Part shown: piece by piece, positions 22,962 through 36,300 of the stretch
Position numbering within the stretch: position 1 is the first letter of the stretch
Layout of the letters: each line of letters begins with the position of its first letter
Assembly (NCBI GenBank): GCA_963978895.1
Contig: OZ022242.1
Span: 417,201 to 481,200, forward strand
Length of the DNA: 64,000 bases
Direction: 5' to 3'
From: Erpobdella octoculata
Lineage: Eukaryota > Annelida > Clitellata > Hirudinida > Erpobdellidae
The notes under the pieces: generated by a model
Database searches by the model: none
Told to the model about the DNA's origin: nothing
The model's input: the letters and a program-made list of their open reading frames with translations, nothing else
Made by a program: the position numbers and the translations under genes

Positions 22962-25398
22962 TTACGGAGTCAGACAGTTGTATTCAAAGATCTTTACAAT
23001 TCCGTGCCTCTCCGCAACGAAACAGTGCTGCCTCAGAACGGCCACCGACTGCGGCCAAAGTAATCCGTCTTTCCTCTGAAGAAGAGTGCACAAGAATCGA
23101 CCTTTCCAGTCTAAAACTTCGACTCGGTTGTTCCACGTGTCGCAGACGACGATCCGCTTTTCGGGGTCGGAACAGACCCCGTGAGGATGATCCAGCTGAC
23201 CCGGCCCCGATCCGCGCTCCCCGTACAAGCCGATGAGATTTCCGTTCCAGTGGAAAACCTTGACGCTGTGTGTTTTCCAGTCGGTGACCAGGATGTGGTC
23301 GCAATCGAAGCAGCAGGCCAGGTAAGCCGGATTCGGGCAGTAACAAGGAAAACGTCTGATGAGGATTCCTGTTTCGTCGAACCCGATTATCTCCCCGGTC
23401 ATCCACTCGGCGACCAGTATCTCGCCGTTGGTAGACTGAGCCATGCCGACGGGCTGTCGAAACTTGTAGCTGGAAAACAGTCTGCTGCTGTTCAACTCTT
23501 TCGAAACCAGTTTGAGAGCGTTCTCGTCGTTTACCAGATAGAAATCGTCGCCGCGTAAAACGACGACCCTGACGGGGGCCTTCAAAAAATCCTCGGCCGT
23601 CCCCCCGACCGGGTTGCCCTTGAAGTCGAAAACTTTGAGATTCTTGTTGGCTTCGTCGACGACGACAACCGAGCTTCGAACGTGATCGAGCGCCAGGTCG
23701 GATATGACGCACGGTTTCCCGTCGGTCTCGAATTTCGTCGAAAAACCAAGCACGGAAGAATCGTTTCTGCAACGCCCGTCGTAACTGATCTCTCCAACGA
23801 GTTCGACGAGGAAATCTTCCGTAAAGTCTTCGCAGGGTCCTAGTTCGTAAGGAGTCCACGGGGGAAGGTTGATTTTGGGTGATTTTTGAAATTTTTTCAG
23901 TCGTTCCTGCAGAATACTCTCGTAGGACAGAATGCTCGGAGCGTAAGCAAATTCTAAAACCTGCTCCGAAAAAGCGACGGATATCTCTGCCGCTTCGACT
24001 TGGTTTTTTAAGTCGGAAATTTTGAACCGAGCGATTTTCTCCAGCCTGTCCGAAGTCAGCCCGTCGACCGTCTTGTGCAGAAGATCGGCATAGTCGTGGA
24101 GTCGCTGGCTGATCCGATCGATGATCTTGACGATCTCCTCGGCAAACGTCTTGTGGAAAGTCTTCCTAAAACGAGATACGTTTTTCTGCTGGACGGAGAG
24201 ATTAGCGATCCTCATGCTGAGAGAATCGATGGTTTTTCCTACACCGGGAAGAAAGGACTTGATGGCTTCGGAATCTTTTCTGGCCTGATCGGCCACGGGG
24301 GCAGTGTCGTGAGCCACGTGAGACGTGCTCTCGCACATCTGGCACAACAGCGTTCGACAGTCGGTGCAGTAACTGGAGAATCGTTCTTCGTGTTTCGGGC
24401 AGTAGTTTGAAGACGCGTACGATTTTATGAGTTCGTCATGACGACCCGTCAGCAGGTCTTCCGAAGAAAAGAGGTGATGACTCTTTGAAGCTTTCACCTG
24501 AAAAATGTAGCGAGAACAATTTTATTTTTAAAATCATCTCTTTAAAATTTAAAAAATTCTTCAAAATATAAAAAAATATCTTCAAAATATAAAAATTTCT
24601 TCAAAAGATAAAAAATTTCTTCAAAATAAAAAACAATTTCTTCAAAATATAAAAAAAATTATTCAAAATATAAAAAAATTCTCTTCATAATATAAAAAAT
24701 ATCTTCAAAATTTGAGAGCAAATACAACAGTAAAAAGTACCATATCCTAAAATTATTAGCTGCTAGAACAACACAACTGACAGCGTAGGGGGCCCTCGTT
24801 AGCTCCGGTTCAGCGTTCATTCACCTCCTTGTAGCATTTCATTCCAGAATATTGGTTAGTAAAATTGTGTTTCCAAAATGACAGGTGAAAAAAATCGTTA
24901 AAATGCATTTGTAGCATTTTATAAAAATAGCCATATTTGATGATATTTTTATATTAATTTTAAAAAATCTACCTGTATGTGAACTTGACAGCATCTTCTG
25001 CACAGCCAATCGTTGCACTCTATGCACATTCTCACTCGAGATTTTTCAACGTTATTTCTGCTACAGCCGCTACATTGGACGGCGTCATGCTCTAAAAGTT
25101 TAGTTCTAAAATTGAGAAAACTGTGCATCGATCGAACAAGAACGTTGCTTTTCATGCTTTCAACACCGGCATCTGGAACACGACACATCGTCCGACACAG
25201 AGGGCAGTAGAACGACTGACCGGGAAGTATTTTGTTGCTTTTCAAACATATTTCCAGGCAGCTGAGACAGAAACTGTGCAGGCATGGAAGCAATTTGGGA
25301 TCTGTCAATTCCTTGTTACAGTTAGGGCAGTACAGGATGTCGTCTGTTAAAACTATAGTAGACGTAAAAGTCGAATTTGCCGCTTCTAGATTGTTCAT
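22962..25398 (-). CDS. TRIM-NHL protein (RING, two B-boxes, coiled coil, NHL)
   Basis: Two minus-strand exons, 24973-25398 and 22962-24497, join in phase 0 to give 653 aa. There is a C3HC4 RING at residues 24-75 (YCPNCNKEL, CLHSFCLSCL, CPLC). A B-box1-like zinc motif follows at about 106-142 (CSGC, MCIECNDWLCRRC), then B-box2 at about 174-212 (NYCPKHEERFSSYCTDC, CESTSH), and a helical coiled coil at about 215-340. A C-terminal beta-propeller of NHL-type repeats spans about 370-653 (LVTDWKTHSVKVFHWNG, GPGQLDHPHGV, IVVCDTWNNRVEVLDWKG). The RING predicts E3 ubiquitin ligase activity. NHL propellers of TRIM2/3/32/71 bind RNA or protein. There is no filamin domain between coiled coil and NHL, so it is closer to TRIM56/TRIM32-like layouts. 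An in-frame ATG 13 codons upstream is possible, but MNNLEAANS was preferred. Confidence 0.92.
24535..24715. repeat. A-rich tandem repeat in TRIM intron
   Basis: About eight copies of TTCTTCAAAATATAAAAAA-like units (about 20-24 bp) fill the intron between the B-box1 and B-box2 exons. Confidence 0.85.
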
Positions 25399-26679
25399 AA
25401 TATTATTATTTAAAAATCTTACATTACATACATACACACAGGTGATGCGATGCGGCCCCGCGTCAACGTTTTATTGTTTACCTTGAAGTTTTACCTGGAT
25501 GAAATGTAATCGGGTTTTTTGTTTTATATAAAAAAAGAGCTTAAAAAAAACGTTTTATTATTTTGAGTATTGAAAAAACTTTGAATTAATGCATGTTGAT
25601 TTTTTTACATAGATAATAATAATAATTGTTAACAACAAAAATAAACTTTTTAATTTATATAAAACTCAAAATTTATTTAAAATTTGAAAATAAATAAAAA
25701 TAAATTATGGAATTGAACAAATTGACACAACCGGAAGTTTTGTTTGGCCTGTTCGACAGCCGAAGTAAAAACTTTTTTTCCTCGTCTCGGTGCTCCTTTT
25801 TTATCTGAATTAATTTTTTATAAATAAATCTTCTTTAAAGTTTTTTTTGAGTTTGAGAAAATTATTTTATTTTTTTCTGACCTGTTCTGCTCTTGTGGCG
25901 TCCGTCCGATCTTCGTGTTTTAATTTTTAAGAATTTTAAGAAATTGTCTTATTATTATTATTAACTTACTGATTACTTATTAAGTAGGTTTTGTGGCATA
26001 AGCCTAATTGTATCTAGTTAATTAATAACTAAGTTTGAGAAAGGATGATTTCCAGGTATGTTTTTAAATTTTTAACTTACAAAGATTTTTTAAATTTTAA
26101 ACTACTTTTTATTTTTAATTGAATTGTCTAAGACTAAGATACTCCCGTCTCAGCACTTTAATTGTGTTGTAAACCTATGAGCAATTTTTTGTTTTAAATT
26201 CTCTATTTTGTTGATCTTTTTAAATTTCTTTTTGATTCTCATTCAGATTGAGACTGATTATGTTTGTGAGTATGGGGCTGGTACAAAAATATAAGTATAT
26301 ATATATATATATATATATAATTTCTGATGTCTGTATGTATGTTAGTAATTTTCATAACGTCAAATAAAAAAAGAAGGAACTGCAGTCGCAAAATAATATA
26401 TAATCATATATAAAAAAATCCATCATTTTTGACGGACTATTTCTAATAATAATATAATCTGAGTAAGTTATTATAATTGTTATGATTATAATATGAGTGG
26501 TCATTCACACCACAGCATAGTACAAATAACTATATAAGTAAGTAAGGAATGCTCATCTCTGCTTAACATGTCAGCCAAGTGACTAAGTTTACTAAGAATG
26601 ACTAAGATGAGTACTGTCTGTCTGGTTAAGTGCAAGAGTAGGTTTATTTGAATTCTGTGTGTGTGTATATATACAATCT

Positions 26680-26762
26680 GAATGTATGTATGTATGTATG
26701 TATGTATGTATGTATGTATGTATGTATGTATGTATGTATGTATGTATGTATGTATGTATGTA

Positions 26763-26793
<31 letters not shown>

Positions 26794-27020
26794 ACACAAT
26801 CTGAATGTATGTGTGTATGTATGTATGTATGTATGTATGTATGTATGTATGTATGTATGTATGTATGTATGTATGTATGTGTGTGTGTGTGTGTGTGTGT
26901 ACACAATCTGAATGTATGTGTGTATGTATGTATGTATGTATGTATGTATGTATGTATGTATGTATGTATGTATGTATGCATGTGTGTGTGTGTATGTATG
27001 TATGATTGTATGTACTCTAT
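26680..27020. repeat. Compound (GTAT)n/(GT)n array with repeated CAATCTGAATGTATG
   Basis: Three blocks of GTAT repeats each begin with CAATCTGAATGTATG or a close variant and two of them end in a GT run, so the array has a higher-order unit of about 112 bp. A further GT run is at 27078-27124. Confidence 0.92.
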
Positions 27021-27256
27021 CTGAATGTATGTATGTTCACTGGTTGTGCACTTCACTTAGCAAAGCCCCAAGTTTCAAGTGTGTGTGTGTGTGTGTGTGT
27101 ATGTGTGTGTGTGTGTGTGTGTGTACAGATGATGGATGGATGAATCAAAAAGAGATGGATGGATTGATGGTTGAGGAAAAGATATGTGTGCCCTGATGGA
27201 TGAAGGCATTAGAGATAACAGGGTTGGATTGATGAAACACCAACTGGTATTATATA

Positions 27257-27453
27257 CAGAGTCTCCTAAAAGTTTTTCCCGATTTTATATTAATAATGAA
27301 TGTAGATTTTAGAACATTTTGAAACATTCCGTTGATATTCACCATTCATAGATATCATTGTACTCATAGTTCTAATTCATCATATAATAAAATTAATTGA
27401 AAATCTACATTCGTTATTTTTATCAAATCCCACAAAACCTTTAGGACACCCTG
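27257..27453. mobile_element. Tc1/mariner-type MITE
   Basis: Inverted ends CAGAGTCTCCTAAAAGTTTT and CAGGGTGTCCTAAAGGTTTT, each followed inward by a shared AATGTAGATTTT block, are flanked by TA. At 197 bp with a TA duplication and CAGGGTGTCC-type ends, it is a non-autonomous mariner-like element. Confidence 0.8.
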
Positions 27454-27944
27454 TATTAAGAATTCCATGATTGAGAAATTGAGACAAAGGATGGACTTAT
27501 GGTTTAAGGATAGATGAATGAGTAGGAATTGGATAGGAGATGCAGGGATCAGAAAAATGTCTTTCTTAAATTATTTGTTTTGGTTGTTATTGTTATATTG
27601 GTAAACATTGATAGATAAAAAATAGGTAATTATTTATAAACTAATTTGCCAATCTGTCTCCCTGTAATTATTTATTGGGCCTGTGTAGGTCTGGAACATT
27701 CCTAATTGATGATAATAAACAGGATCTTTGTTTTTGTCTCTCTCACTCACTCTCTCTCTCTTCCTCTCTTTTTTTTCTCTCTCTCTCTCCCTTTCTCTTT
27801 ATATTTCATTAAGGTTTTTTGTTGATCAGCGCTGATTGGAATCTTTTACTTTATCTCATAACTATGTTTGACGTTGTTGTCAGGTATTTACAATATATGT
27901 AAATATAATTTATTTTTGTAATTTTTTTCATCTTACTCTGTAAT

Positions 27945-28105
27945 TCTGATTCAACCATGTAATTATGATCCATCCATTCATGTAATTATGATCCATCCAT
28001 TCATGTAATTATGATCCTTCCATTCATGTAAATATGATCCATCCATTCATGTAATTATTATCCATCCATGTAATTATGATCCATCCATTCATGTAAATAT
28101 GATCC
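27945..28105. repeat. 23-bp minisatellite
   Basis: About seven copies of TGTAATTATGATCCATCCAT with a TCA spacer. Noncoding. Confidence 0.85.
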
Positions 28106-28524
28106 AACAATGTTATGCAATATGCATGCATGCATGCATGTATTAATTTGCAAATTTGATAGATTCTTGTAGTGAAAATCTTGTGAACACTGTCCAAAAA
28201 AAAGAAAGAAATATACAATATTATTACATCTTATTTTTTACAAGCTTTTGATTAGCTTCACTTGTCTGTTGTCTGCATAGTCGGAATCTCTCAGTCAATT
28301 TTATACCAGCTAGAGTTTTTAAGTTTAAAACTTTCAGAGTTAAAATAAAATAGATGACAACCCATTGTTTAATTATTCATTTATTATTTATTTATTTCTA
28401 GAAAAATAATGCCTTCAAAAATTTATCGATTAACTTATTTTAATTTTAAATATATGCTGTGACTATTTTTTTATGTATTTTCTATTTTTTGCCGATATTT
28501 TTGCCTATTTTTTACACAATGGTT

Positions 28525-28882
28525 TATTTTCTGTTTAATAAATCACTATATACGTAAATATTTTGTTTAATAAATCACTATATACGTAAATATTTTGTTT
28601 AATAAATCACTATATACGTAAATTTTTTGTTTAATAAATCACTATATACGTAAATATTTTGTTTAATAAATCACTATATACGTAAATATTTTGTTTAATA
28701 AATCACTATATACGTAAATTTTTTGTTTAATAAATCACTATATACGTAAATTTTTTGTTTAATAAATCACTATATACGTAAATTTTTTGTTTAATAAATC
28801 ACTATATACGTAAATTTTTTGTTTAATAAATCACTATATACATAAATTTGTTGTTTAATAAATCACTATATACGTAAATATT
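28525..28882. repeat. 32-bp minisatellite upstream of integrin gene A
   Basis: Eleven near-perfect head-to-tail copies of a 32-bp unit containing TTTAATAAATCACTATATAC. It ends about 190 bp before the integrin start codon. There are no spacers between copies, so it is a tandem array and not CRISPR-like. Confidence 0.92.
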
Positions 28883-29069
28883 TTGTTTCTTTTTTAAAAC
28901 AGATCTGACTCAACGATTTTCAGCTAACAGCGGAGACCCATAACGATCATCCAGGATTGAAACTCTGTCTCTCTTGTTTTTTATTTTTAAACTAAAACTA
29001 TTTATTTGATTTATATTACAACAAAACCTCTCTCATTCTGTGGACTGACAACAAATTATATTCTTAATC

Positions 29070-30300
29070 ATGAAGTCTTTATCACTGGTCTTCCTCTTCT
29101 TCTTCTTATTTATTGCCACCATACTAGCTCAAGGTTAGTTAATTCTTGTTGAGGGTAGTGGGTGGGTATTTTTGGGGGGAGTGTGCAGCAGTAGATTGTC
29201 TAGAAGTCTGGACTTGTGTTACTATCAGATGTGTGTTATTGACGTAGGAATTTGTGAGTGATGTTGTGGCAATGTCATCTGGTTGTGGCAATGTCATCTG
29301 GTTGCCATGTCATCTGGTTGTTGGTTGTTGCTGTTTGTTAGACTGATGATAATTAAATTAGCGTAATCTGTAATTTATGATAATATTATAATATAATTAT
29401 GAAGATACTTATTATGATGTAATAACTTGCAGATGCAAAGAAGCAGAACACGTGCATAGAACAGAAAACATGTGGTCAATGCATGGCTGCTGGACCACAC
29501 TGTGGTTGGTGCAGTCAAGAGGTAAGCTTGCTAGTTAGCTAGCTAGTTAATTGGTTAATTGATTGAAATATAATAATAGATAGCTTGCTAGTTAGCTAGT
29601 TAGTTAATTGGTTAATTGATTGAAATATAATAATAGATAGCTTGCTAGTTAGCTAGCTAGTTAATTGGTTAATTGATTGAAATATAATAATAGATAGCTT
29701 GCTAGTTAGCTAGCTAGTTAATTAATTGGTTAATTGATTGAAATATAATAATAGATGGAATGAATTTATTGGAGAACAGCAGATATATGTATGTGGGGGG
29801 GGGGTACGTTCAAGGGGAATTATTCTTCTTTTCCGGTTTTCCGTCCGTTTTCCGTTTTGCACGGGTTGGACGGTTCCTTCCAATTCGGCCCCTCCATTCA
29901 TCTCTAGACTGTGCCATCGCAGCCATAAGGCCTAGACTGTGTAGATTATGGCTGAAGCATTCTGCCCAGGACAAGTGAAATTATGTGGGGTTTAAAGGAT
30001 CAAATAAGGGACTGAAAACTAATGTAATTAATTACTTATTATAATTAAGTGAAAAAGAAATTGGGAATTTTATGGTTGGATTGTTGGTGGTAAGCTTTGT
30101 GTATTATAGAGGTGATATATTAATTTTATTTAGCGAGAGAGAGAGAGAGAGAGAGAGATGAAACTTTATTTGGGAGAGTTTTTATATGTAGTATCTGACT
30201 TTTTAGTTGACTAGGGATGATGAAGCTCTGGTAAGAATTTGGTTGTATTTTTATGCACCCTTGTGTGTGTTTGTGTGTGAGTGTGTGTGTGTGTGTGTGA

Positions 30301-30373
<73 letters not shown>

Positions 30374-33300
30374 AACAAGTATACATGTTTTTTAGTTGAG
30401 CATTCTTGTTCTTTTGTGTCTCTATTTTTTAATTATTTGTTTTCAAAATTCATTAAATTCTTATATTTTTAAGTTTAATAAAATTAATTTATTGGACTGA
30501 GTTAGAGAAAAATTATTTTTTTTAAATTTATGTTTTATTTTATTTTATAATAATTATATTTTTAAATAAATAAATAATTTTTTTCCTTCGTACATCTTTT
30601 TCGTGGTCTTTTTCTTATGTCTCTCTCTCTTCCTTTCTTTGTGTGTATGCCTGCTGTTACTTGCTACTGTAGACTAGTCAGCAATTAAAGAAAGCTGACT
30701 GATTCTACTGATTCATCCACATTCACACTCACACTTGTGTTTTTTAGCCACACTGACACTCTCAAGCAATTTTGTTGTAGGTTGTTGATGTTGATGATGA
30801 TGATGATGATGATAATGATGGTTATGATTTGTTTACTTTTTGATGGTGTCCAGCACATATATATAGAATAGATATATCGGAGATGAGCAGGTTTTGAGCG
30901 AGATGCCAAGATGGCCTCCGAAAAAACGATTTAGAGTCTTTTGGACCCATGAATATTCATTATTTGTATTAATCTATTTTTGGTACGACAGCGGAGACTA
31001 AACTCCGGTTTGTAAGAAACAGAAACGTCGATTTCTTATAGCTAAAAGTAGTTGATATGAGTTTTATTTTAATTTAACGCGATATCCGACATAAAAAATA
31101 TACAATTCTAATTTACCGATAACACAGGCGACGATAACACAGGCGACGTTAAATAGACATAAATAGACCATCGAACTAGAGACTACGCAAATAAATTTCA
31201 ATGTCAACTGAAATTTTTATAAAAAAAAAATTTGTTAATTTTTATAAAGTTAAAAATTTATTTTGTACATAAAATTTTTTTTTTTCTGTTAAAAAAATAC
31301 TTGATTAAGTTACTATACGTTGTAACTCTCAGTTCTTCATTTCGGATCTCCGGTCTACTAGGCTGCCTCGCTAAAAGCCTTCCTAAACAACAGGCGGGCC
31401 GATATATCTATTCTATATATATGGTCCAGCACTGCTCACGCCATCATCATCATCATCCGGGTGACGTATTCGTATTTAAGGATGTTTTGTTTGTTGGTTT
31501 GTTTGTTTGAGAGAGTTGCGTGTAATTGCGAATGGAAATATCCAATCTACGAATAATTTATAAAGCTGTATTTAAAAAAAAAATCAAGACATGTGCTTTT
31601 CAACTCATTTTAGAATTTCGAAGGAATGGAACAGTGCGATCTGAAGGACAGTCTCTTGAAGAAGGGCTGTGATGCCAAGTACATCGAGAGTCCTCTCAGT
31701 ACGATTCAATATATGAAGGTGAGAAAATAAAGAATTATCTTTACTGTTTTTGCCTTCATCATCATCATCATAAGTGATTTTATTATAATCATCATCATCA
31801 TTGATCTTATTATAATCATCATCATCATCATTATAACTGATCTTATTATAATCATCATCAGCATCACCATCATCATAACTGATATTATAATAATCATCAT
31901 CATCATCACCTTCTTATCTTCCTTCCAGAACGATCCCCCGACCAATGCCGAACAGTACTACGACGCCGTACAACTCTCGCCTCAGGAGGTGTACATCCAG
32001 TTGAGACCAAGTGAGAGATGGTTGCCTCGTTGTTGTTGAACTCCGCCTATCAACCTTTTTTATCAGATTTATTTCATAGTTTTTAAAAGCTATAAATTGA
32101 ATAATTTAATATAATTATGCTCTCATTTTATTGGGATTGTGCTAAATATTTTCTTAATTGTGCAGTTTTTTTTTTTTTTTTGGGCTTATTTGCACGATGT
32201 GACACGCTAGCTCAGTGAAGTGCAGCTAGCTCAGTGAAGTGCAGCTAGCTCGGTGAAGTGCAGCTAGCTCGGTGAAGTGCAGCTAGCTCGGTGAAGTGCA
32301 GCTAGCTCGGTGAAGTGCAGCTAGCTCGGTGAAGTGCAGCTAGCTCAGTGAAGTGCAGCTAGCTCGGTGAAGTGCAGCTAGCTCGGTGAAGTGCAGCTAG
32401 CTCGGTGAAGTGCAGCTAGCTCGGTGAAGTGCAGCTAGCTCGGTGAAGTGCAGCTAGCTCAGTGAAGTGCAGCTAGCTCGGTGAAGTGCAGCTAGCTCGG
32501 TGAAGTGCAGCTAGCTCGGTGAAGTGCAGCTAGCTCGGTGAAGTGCAGCTAGCTCGGTGAAGTGCAGCTAGCTCGGTGAAGTGCAGCTAGCTCGGTGAAG
32601 TGCAGCTAGCTCGGTGAAGTGCAGCTAGCTCGGTGAAGTGCAGCTAGCTCGGTGAAGTGCAGCTAGCTCGGTGAAGTGCAGCTAGCTCGGTGAAGTGCAG
32701 CTAGCTCGGTGAAGTGCAGCTAGCTCGGTGAAGTGCAGCTAGCTCGGTGAAGTGCAGCTAGCTCGGTGAAGTGCAGCTAGCTCGGTGAAGTGCAGCTAGC
32801 TCGGTGAAGTGCAGCTAGCTCGGTGAAGTGCAGCTAGCTCGGTGAAATGCAGCTAGCTCGGTGAAGTGCAGCTAGCTCGGTGAAATGCAGCTAGCTCGGT
32901 GAAGTGCAGCTAGCTCGGTGAAATGCAGCTAGCTCAGTGAAATGCATCGTGGATTTCTAGATATTTAGATTCTAGAATTCCACTGGTGCAACTATGTTGA
33001 TGATGATTGCATTATCTACGTCGTCTGGCTTTATTAGACTGTTGTGGTTGTAGCAGTCGTTAAACCAACACACACACACACTCGTACAGACACATACACA
33101 CACCGACACATACACACACAAACAAACAAACATACACAGACACACATCACAAACACACATCACAAACACTAGGGATGTCACGGGTAGTACTTTTTGGAGT
33201 TTTCGGGTTCGAGTTCGGGTTTGTGAAACTAGAGTTTTCGGGTTCGGGTTCGGGTTTGTAAAACTCGAGTTTTCGGGTTCGGGTTTGTGAAACTCAAGTT

Positions 33301-36300
33301 TTCGGGTTCGGGTGCGGGTTCGGGTTTGTAGTTTTCCAAAAACCGGGTTCGGGTTCGGGTACTGGCTTATGATTTCAAATTCCCGGATTGATTTTAAATT
33401 TACCTAGTGTATATACATATAAAAACAAGAGCGATCAATTCATCCATTGAACATTACACGTATTGAATAAACTCTAACAAGTTATTTTTTTAGCTTTCCA
33501 AATAATGTGATTTCTTTGGCCGAAGGAGGCCTTATTATTTTAGTTCATTCGCGGCTCAGTCCGGCCAGATAATCAGGCGGATTAGTGGTCTAGCTTACAC
33601 ACTCACCAATAAAATGACCTATTTGTGTTATTTGTTACGCAAAGGTGATAATACAAAACTTGTATGGCTTGCGATTAGTATAATACGTTACCGCTTAAAT
33701 TATTGTAATTTAATAATTTGTTTCGCTGCTCGGTCCGGTCGGGTAATCAGGCGGATTAGTGTTCTAGCTTACACATTTGCCAATAAAATGACTGTGACGC
33801 ATAGATCATTTATAGACTTTGCCAGTTAAAGTTTAGGATTATGCAAGATTATCTTTATAACAAAGGATCTTTGTTATATCAGAAGAACTTTGAGTATATG
33901 AATGAATAAATATAAGGTTATATAACTGAAGTAAAAAGTTTAGAGTCATGGCTATCCGCGATTTCTTCGACCGAAGGAGGCTTAATTATTTTAGTTCGTT
34001 CGCGGCTCGGTCCGGCCTGATTATAATCAAACGGATTAGTGGTTTAGTTTACACAATCACCAATAAAATGACGTATTTGTGTTATTTGTTACGCAAAGGT
34101 GATAATACAAAACTTCTACGGCTCGGGATTAGTATAATATGTTACTTCAACAAAACTTGTAATTTATCACTTTAGACGAAGACACTCTTTTGTGGTGGAA
34201 AGATAACAGAACAAACTTTCCAAATTTAGCGGTGACCGCTAAACGCTTCTTGGAGCTCCGCCTTGCTTTTGCAAGCCAGTCCCAAGCCTGGAGAAAGGAG
34301 GAGGAAAAAGTTAAAAGGATCAAATTATGATCCACGACTGGAAGTACTTAGGTGCTTTTGACACAGTCGTTTCAGTCTTAAAACACTTGGTGTAAAGGAC
34401 TATAAAACTATTATAACAGTTGTTCAGTGGTGCTGCAATTATTTATGAACCGCTAAGGAACCGATTATCAGGCAAGACAGCAGAAAAACTGTTGTTTATG
34501 AAGTACAACTTGCCTGAAATCGGTTCCTAATACTATTTTATTTTTAATAAACTAGAAAAGTTATGAAAACTCTGTTTGTGTTGCTATTTTTAAAACTGGA
34601 ATAAATATTTATTTACTAAAAAATTTATTTGTTCACAACTCCGAGTTCGGGTATTAGGCTTATAAATTTTCGGGTTCGAGTTCGGGTTCGGGTATCAAGT
34701 TTTCACATTTTCGGGTTCGAGTTCTGGTTCGGGTATCAAGTTTTCACATTTTCGGGTTCGGGTTCGGGTTCGGGTATCAAATTTTCACACTTTCGGGTTC
34801 GAGTTCGGGTTCGGGTATCAGAAAAAGACCGGGTAGTACCGAACTCGGGTTCGGGTTCGGCTACCCGTGACATCCCTAACAAACACACACAGAATTTTTT
34901 ATTTGTTTCGTACAACACCTTCGCCTATTTACCGACACATTAATAATATAATCATTTGATATACCTAAGCATGGAAGTTTGTCGTTCGGTTTTATTCGGG
35001 TACGGAAGTAATCGGAAATATTTTTCTTCCGAACGTTCGGTTTTAATCGGGTTCGGAAATAATTTCATTCCGAACTTTCAAAAACCGTTTCCGAAAGATC
35101 GAGGATATTCGGAAATTATACGGAACAGCCGAAAATTACTGAATTACTTTCTTAATTTTTTAGGCATTCTGACGAGACTTGTACAAATTGATTTGTTTTT
35201 GAATTATCTATTCAAATATGTAAATTTTATTAAGATAAATCAAGTTTGAATTTTCTATGTAAAATGCGCGAAGAGTTAGCAACGGTTATTGAGTAGCCTA
35301 GCGAGTATTTACATTGTAAATAGAGACATAACCGATTTAATCGCAATAGTTTTTACCATATAACTCCGTTAATAATTCAGGGATTTAGTTGAAAATCGTA
35401 CAGATCGTTTTGTATTTTAATTTTCTATTCAAAAATTTAAAAAAAATAAAATGCTTCAAATTTGAATTTTCCATATATAATGCAGGCAAAGTTAGCTACC
35501 GTTGCTAATTTCAGCGATGTACACAAAACTATACGTATTGACGTGTTTCCATTATCGCAAACAGAAGAAAAGGAAAGATATGACATAATTAATATCAATT
35601 TCATTTTTACATAATTATAATAATTATAATATTTCATTGATCTAAAACGACGATCAGTGAAATTCGTTGTTTAATTTTTTTTACGGAATTCCGAAAAAAC
35701 CCGACATTTACGAAAAATAATTCCGAACGTTCGGTTTTTTCGGGGTCGGAAATAATTTTATTCCGAACTTCCGACAACCGATAAAAACCGAAAAAAACCG
35801 ACTTTTCGGTTACGTTCGTTAGGGAATGGAAGAAACTTCCATGCTTAGATATACCTGCACGCACGCCCTGCCCACCTGGGTTCACACTTGTTTTTTTTTC
35901 TTCCACCAATCCAGACGGGCCGTTCACCTTTCCGGTTCACTTCAGGCAAGCCGAGAACTACCCGGTAGATCTTTACTACGTCATGGATCTGTCTCAATCC
36001 ATGGGAGACGACAAGGCCAAGCTGGCAGCCCTCGGGGATACTTTGGGTGGGTTCGACGATGGCACGGTTATGATGATGATGTTGATGATGATGATGATGA
36101 TGATGTTGATAATAAATGGTTACGATGATGATGATGATGTAGATAATAACGCGGTTATGATGATGATCCGCTATCGGGACAACTGTCCCTTTGGACTTTT
36201 GTGTTTTTTTTTATATATTGTTTTAATGTAATCATCATGGAATACTTGTTGTCTAAATAAAATGAATTGAAATGATGCAGATAATAGTAATAGCATGGTT

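Larger units (their letters stand above)
25399..29069. other. Intergenic region upstream of integrin beta gene A
   Basis: No protein-coding exon was recognised. It contains GTAT/GT compound microsatellites (26660-27125), a mariner-type MITE (27257-27453), a C/T-rich run near 27735, a 23-bp minisatellite (27945-28105) and a 32-bp minisatellite (28525-28882). The last 180 bp probably hold the 5' UTR or promoter of the integrin gene. Confidence 0.6.

Noticed and set aside
22984..23859. 291-aa Arg-rich minus-strand frame
   Set aside because: It is an alternate-frame shadow of the NHL exon of the TRIM gene, with no domain of its own.
28525..28882. Regular 32-bp repeats resembling a CRISPR array
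   Set aside because: The copies are directly adjacent with no unique spacers, in a eukaryotic genome; it is a minisatellite.
33530..34175. Short frames with [19 protein letters not shown] repeats
   Set aside because: They come from internal repeats of the hAT element and have no start, splice or family support.
33180..34860. GGGTTC hexamers resembling telomeric repeats
   Set aside because: They are confined to the subterminal zones of one hAT element with TIRs and a target duplication; not telomeric.
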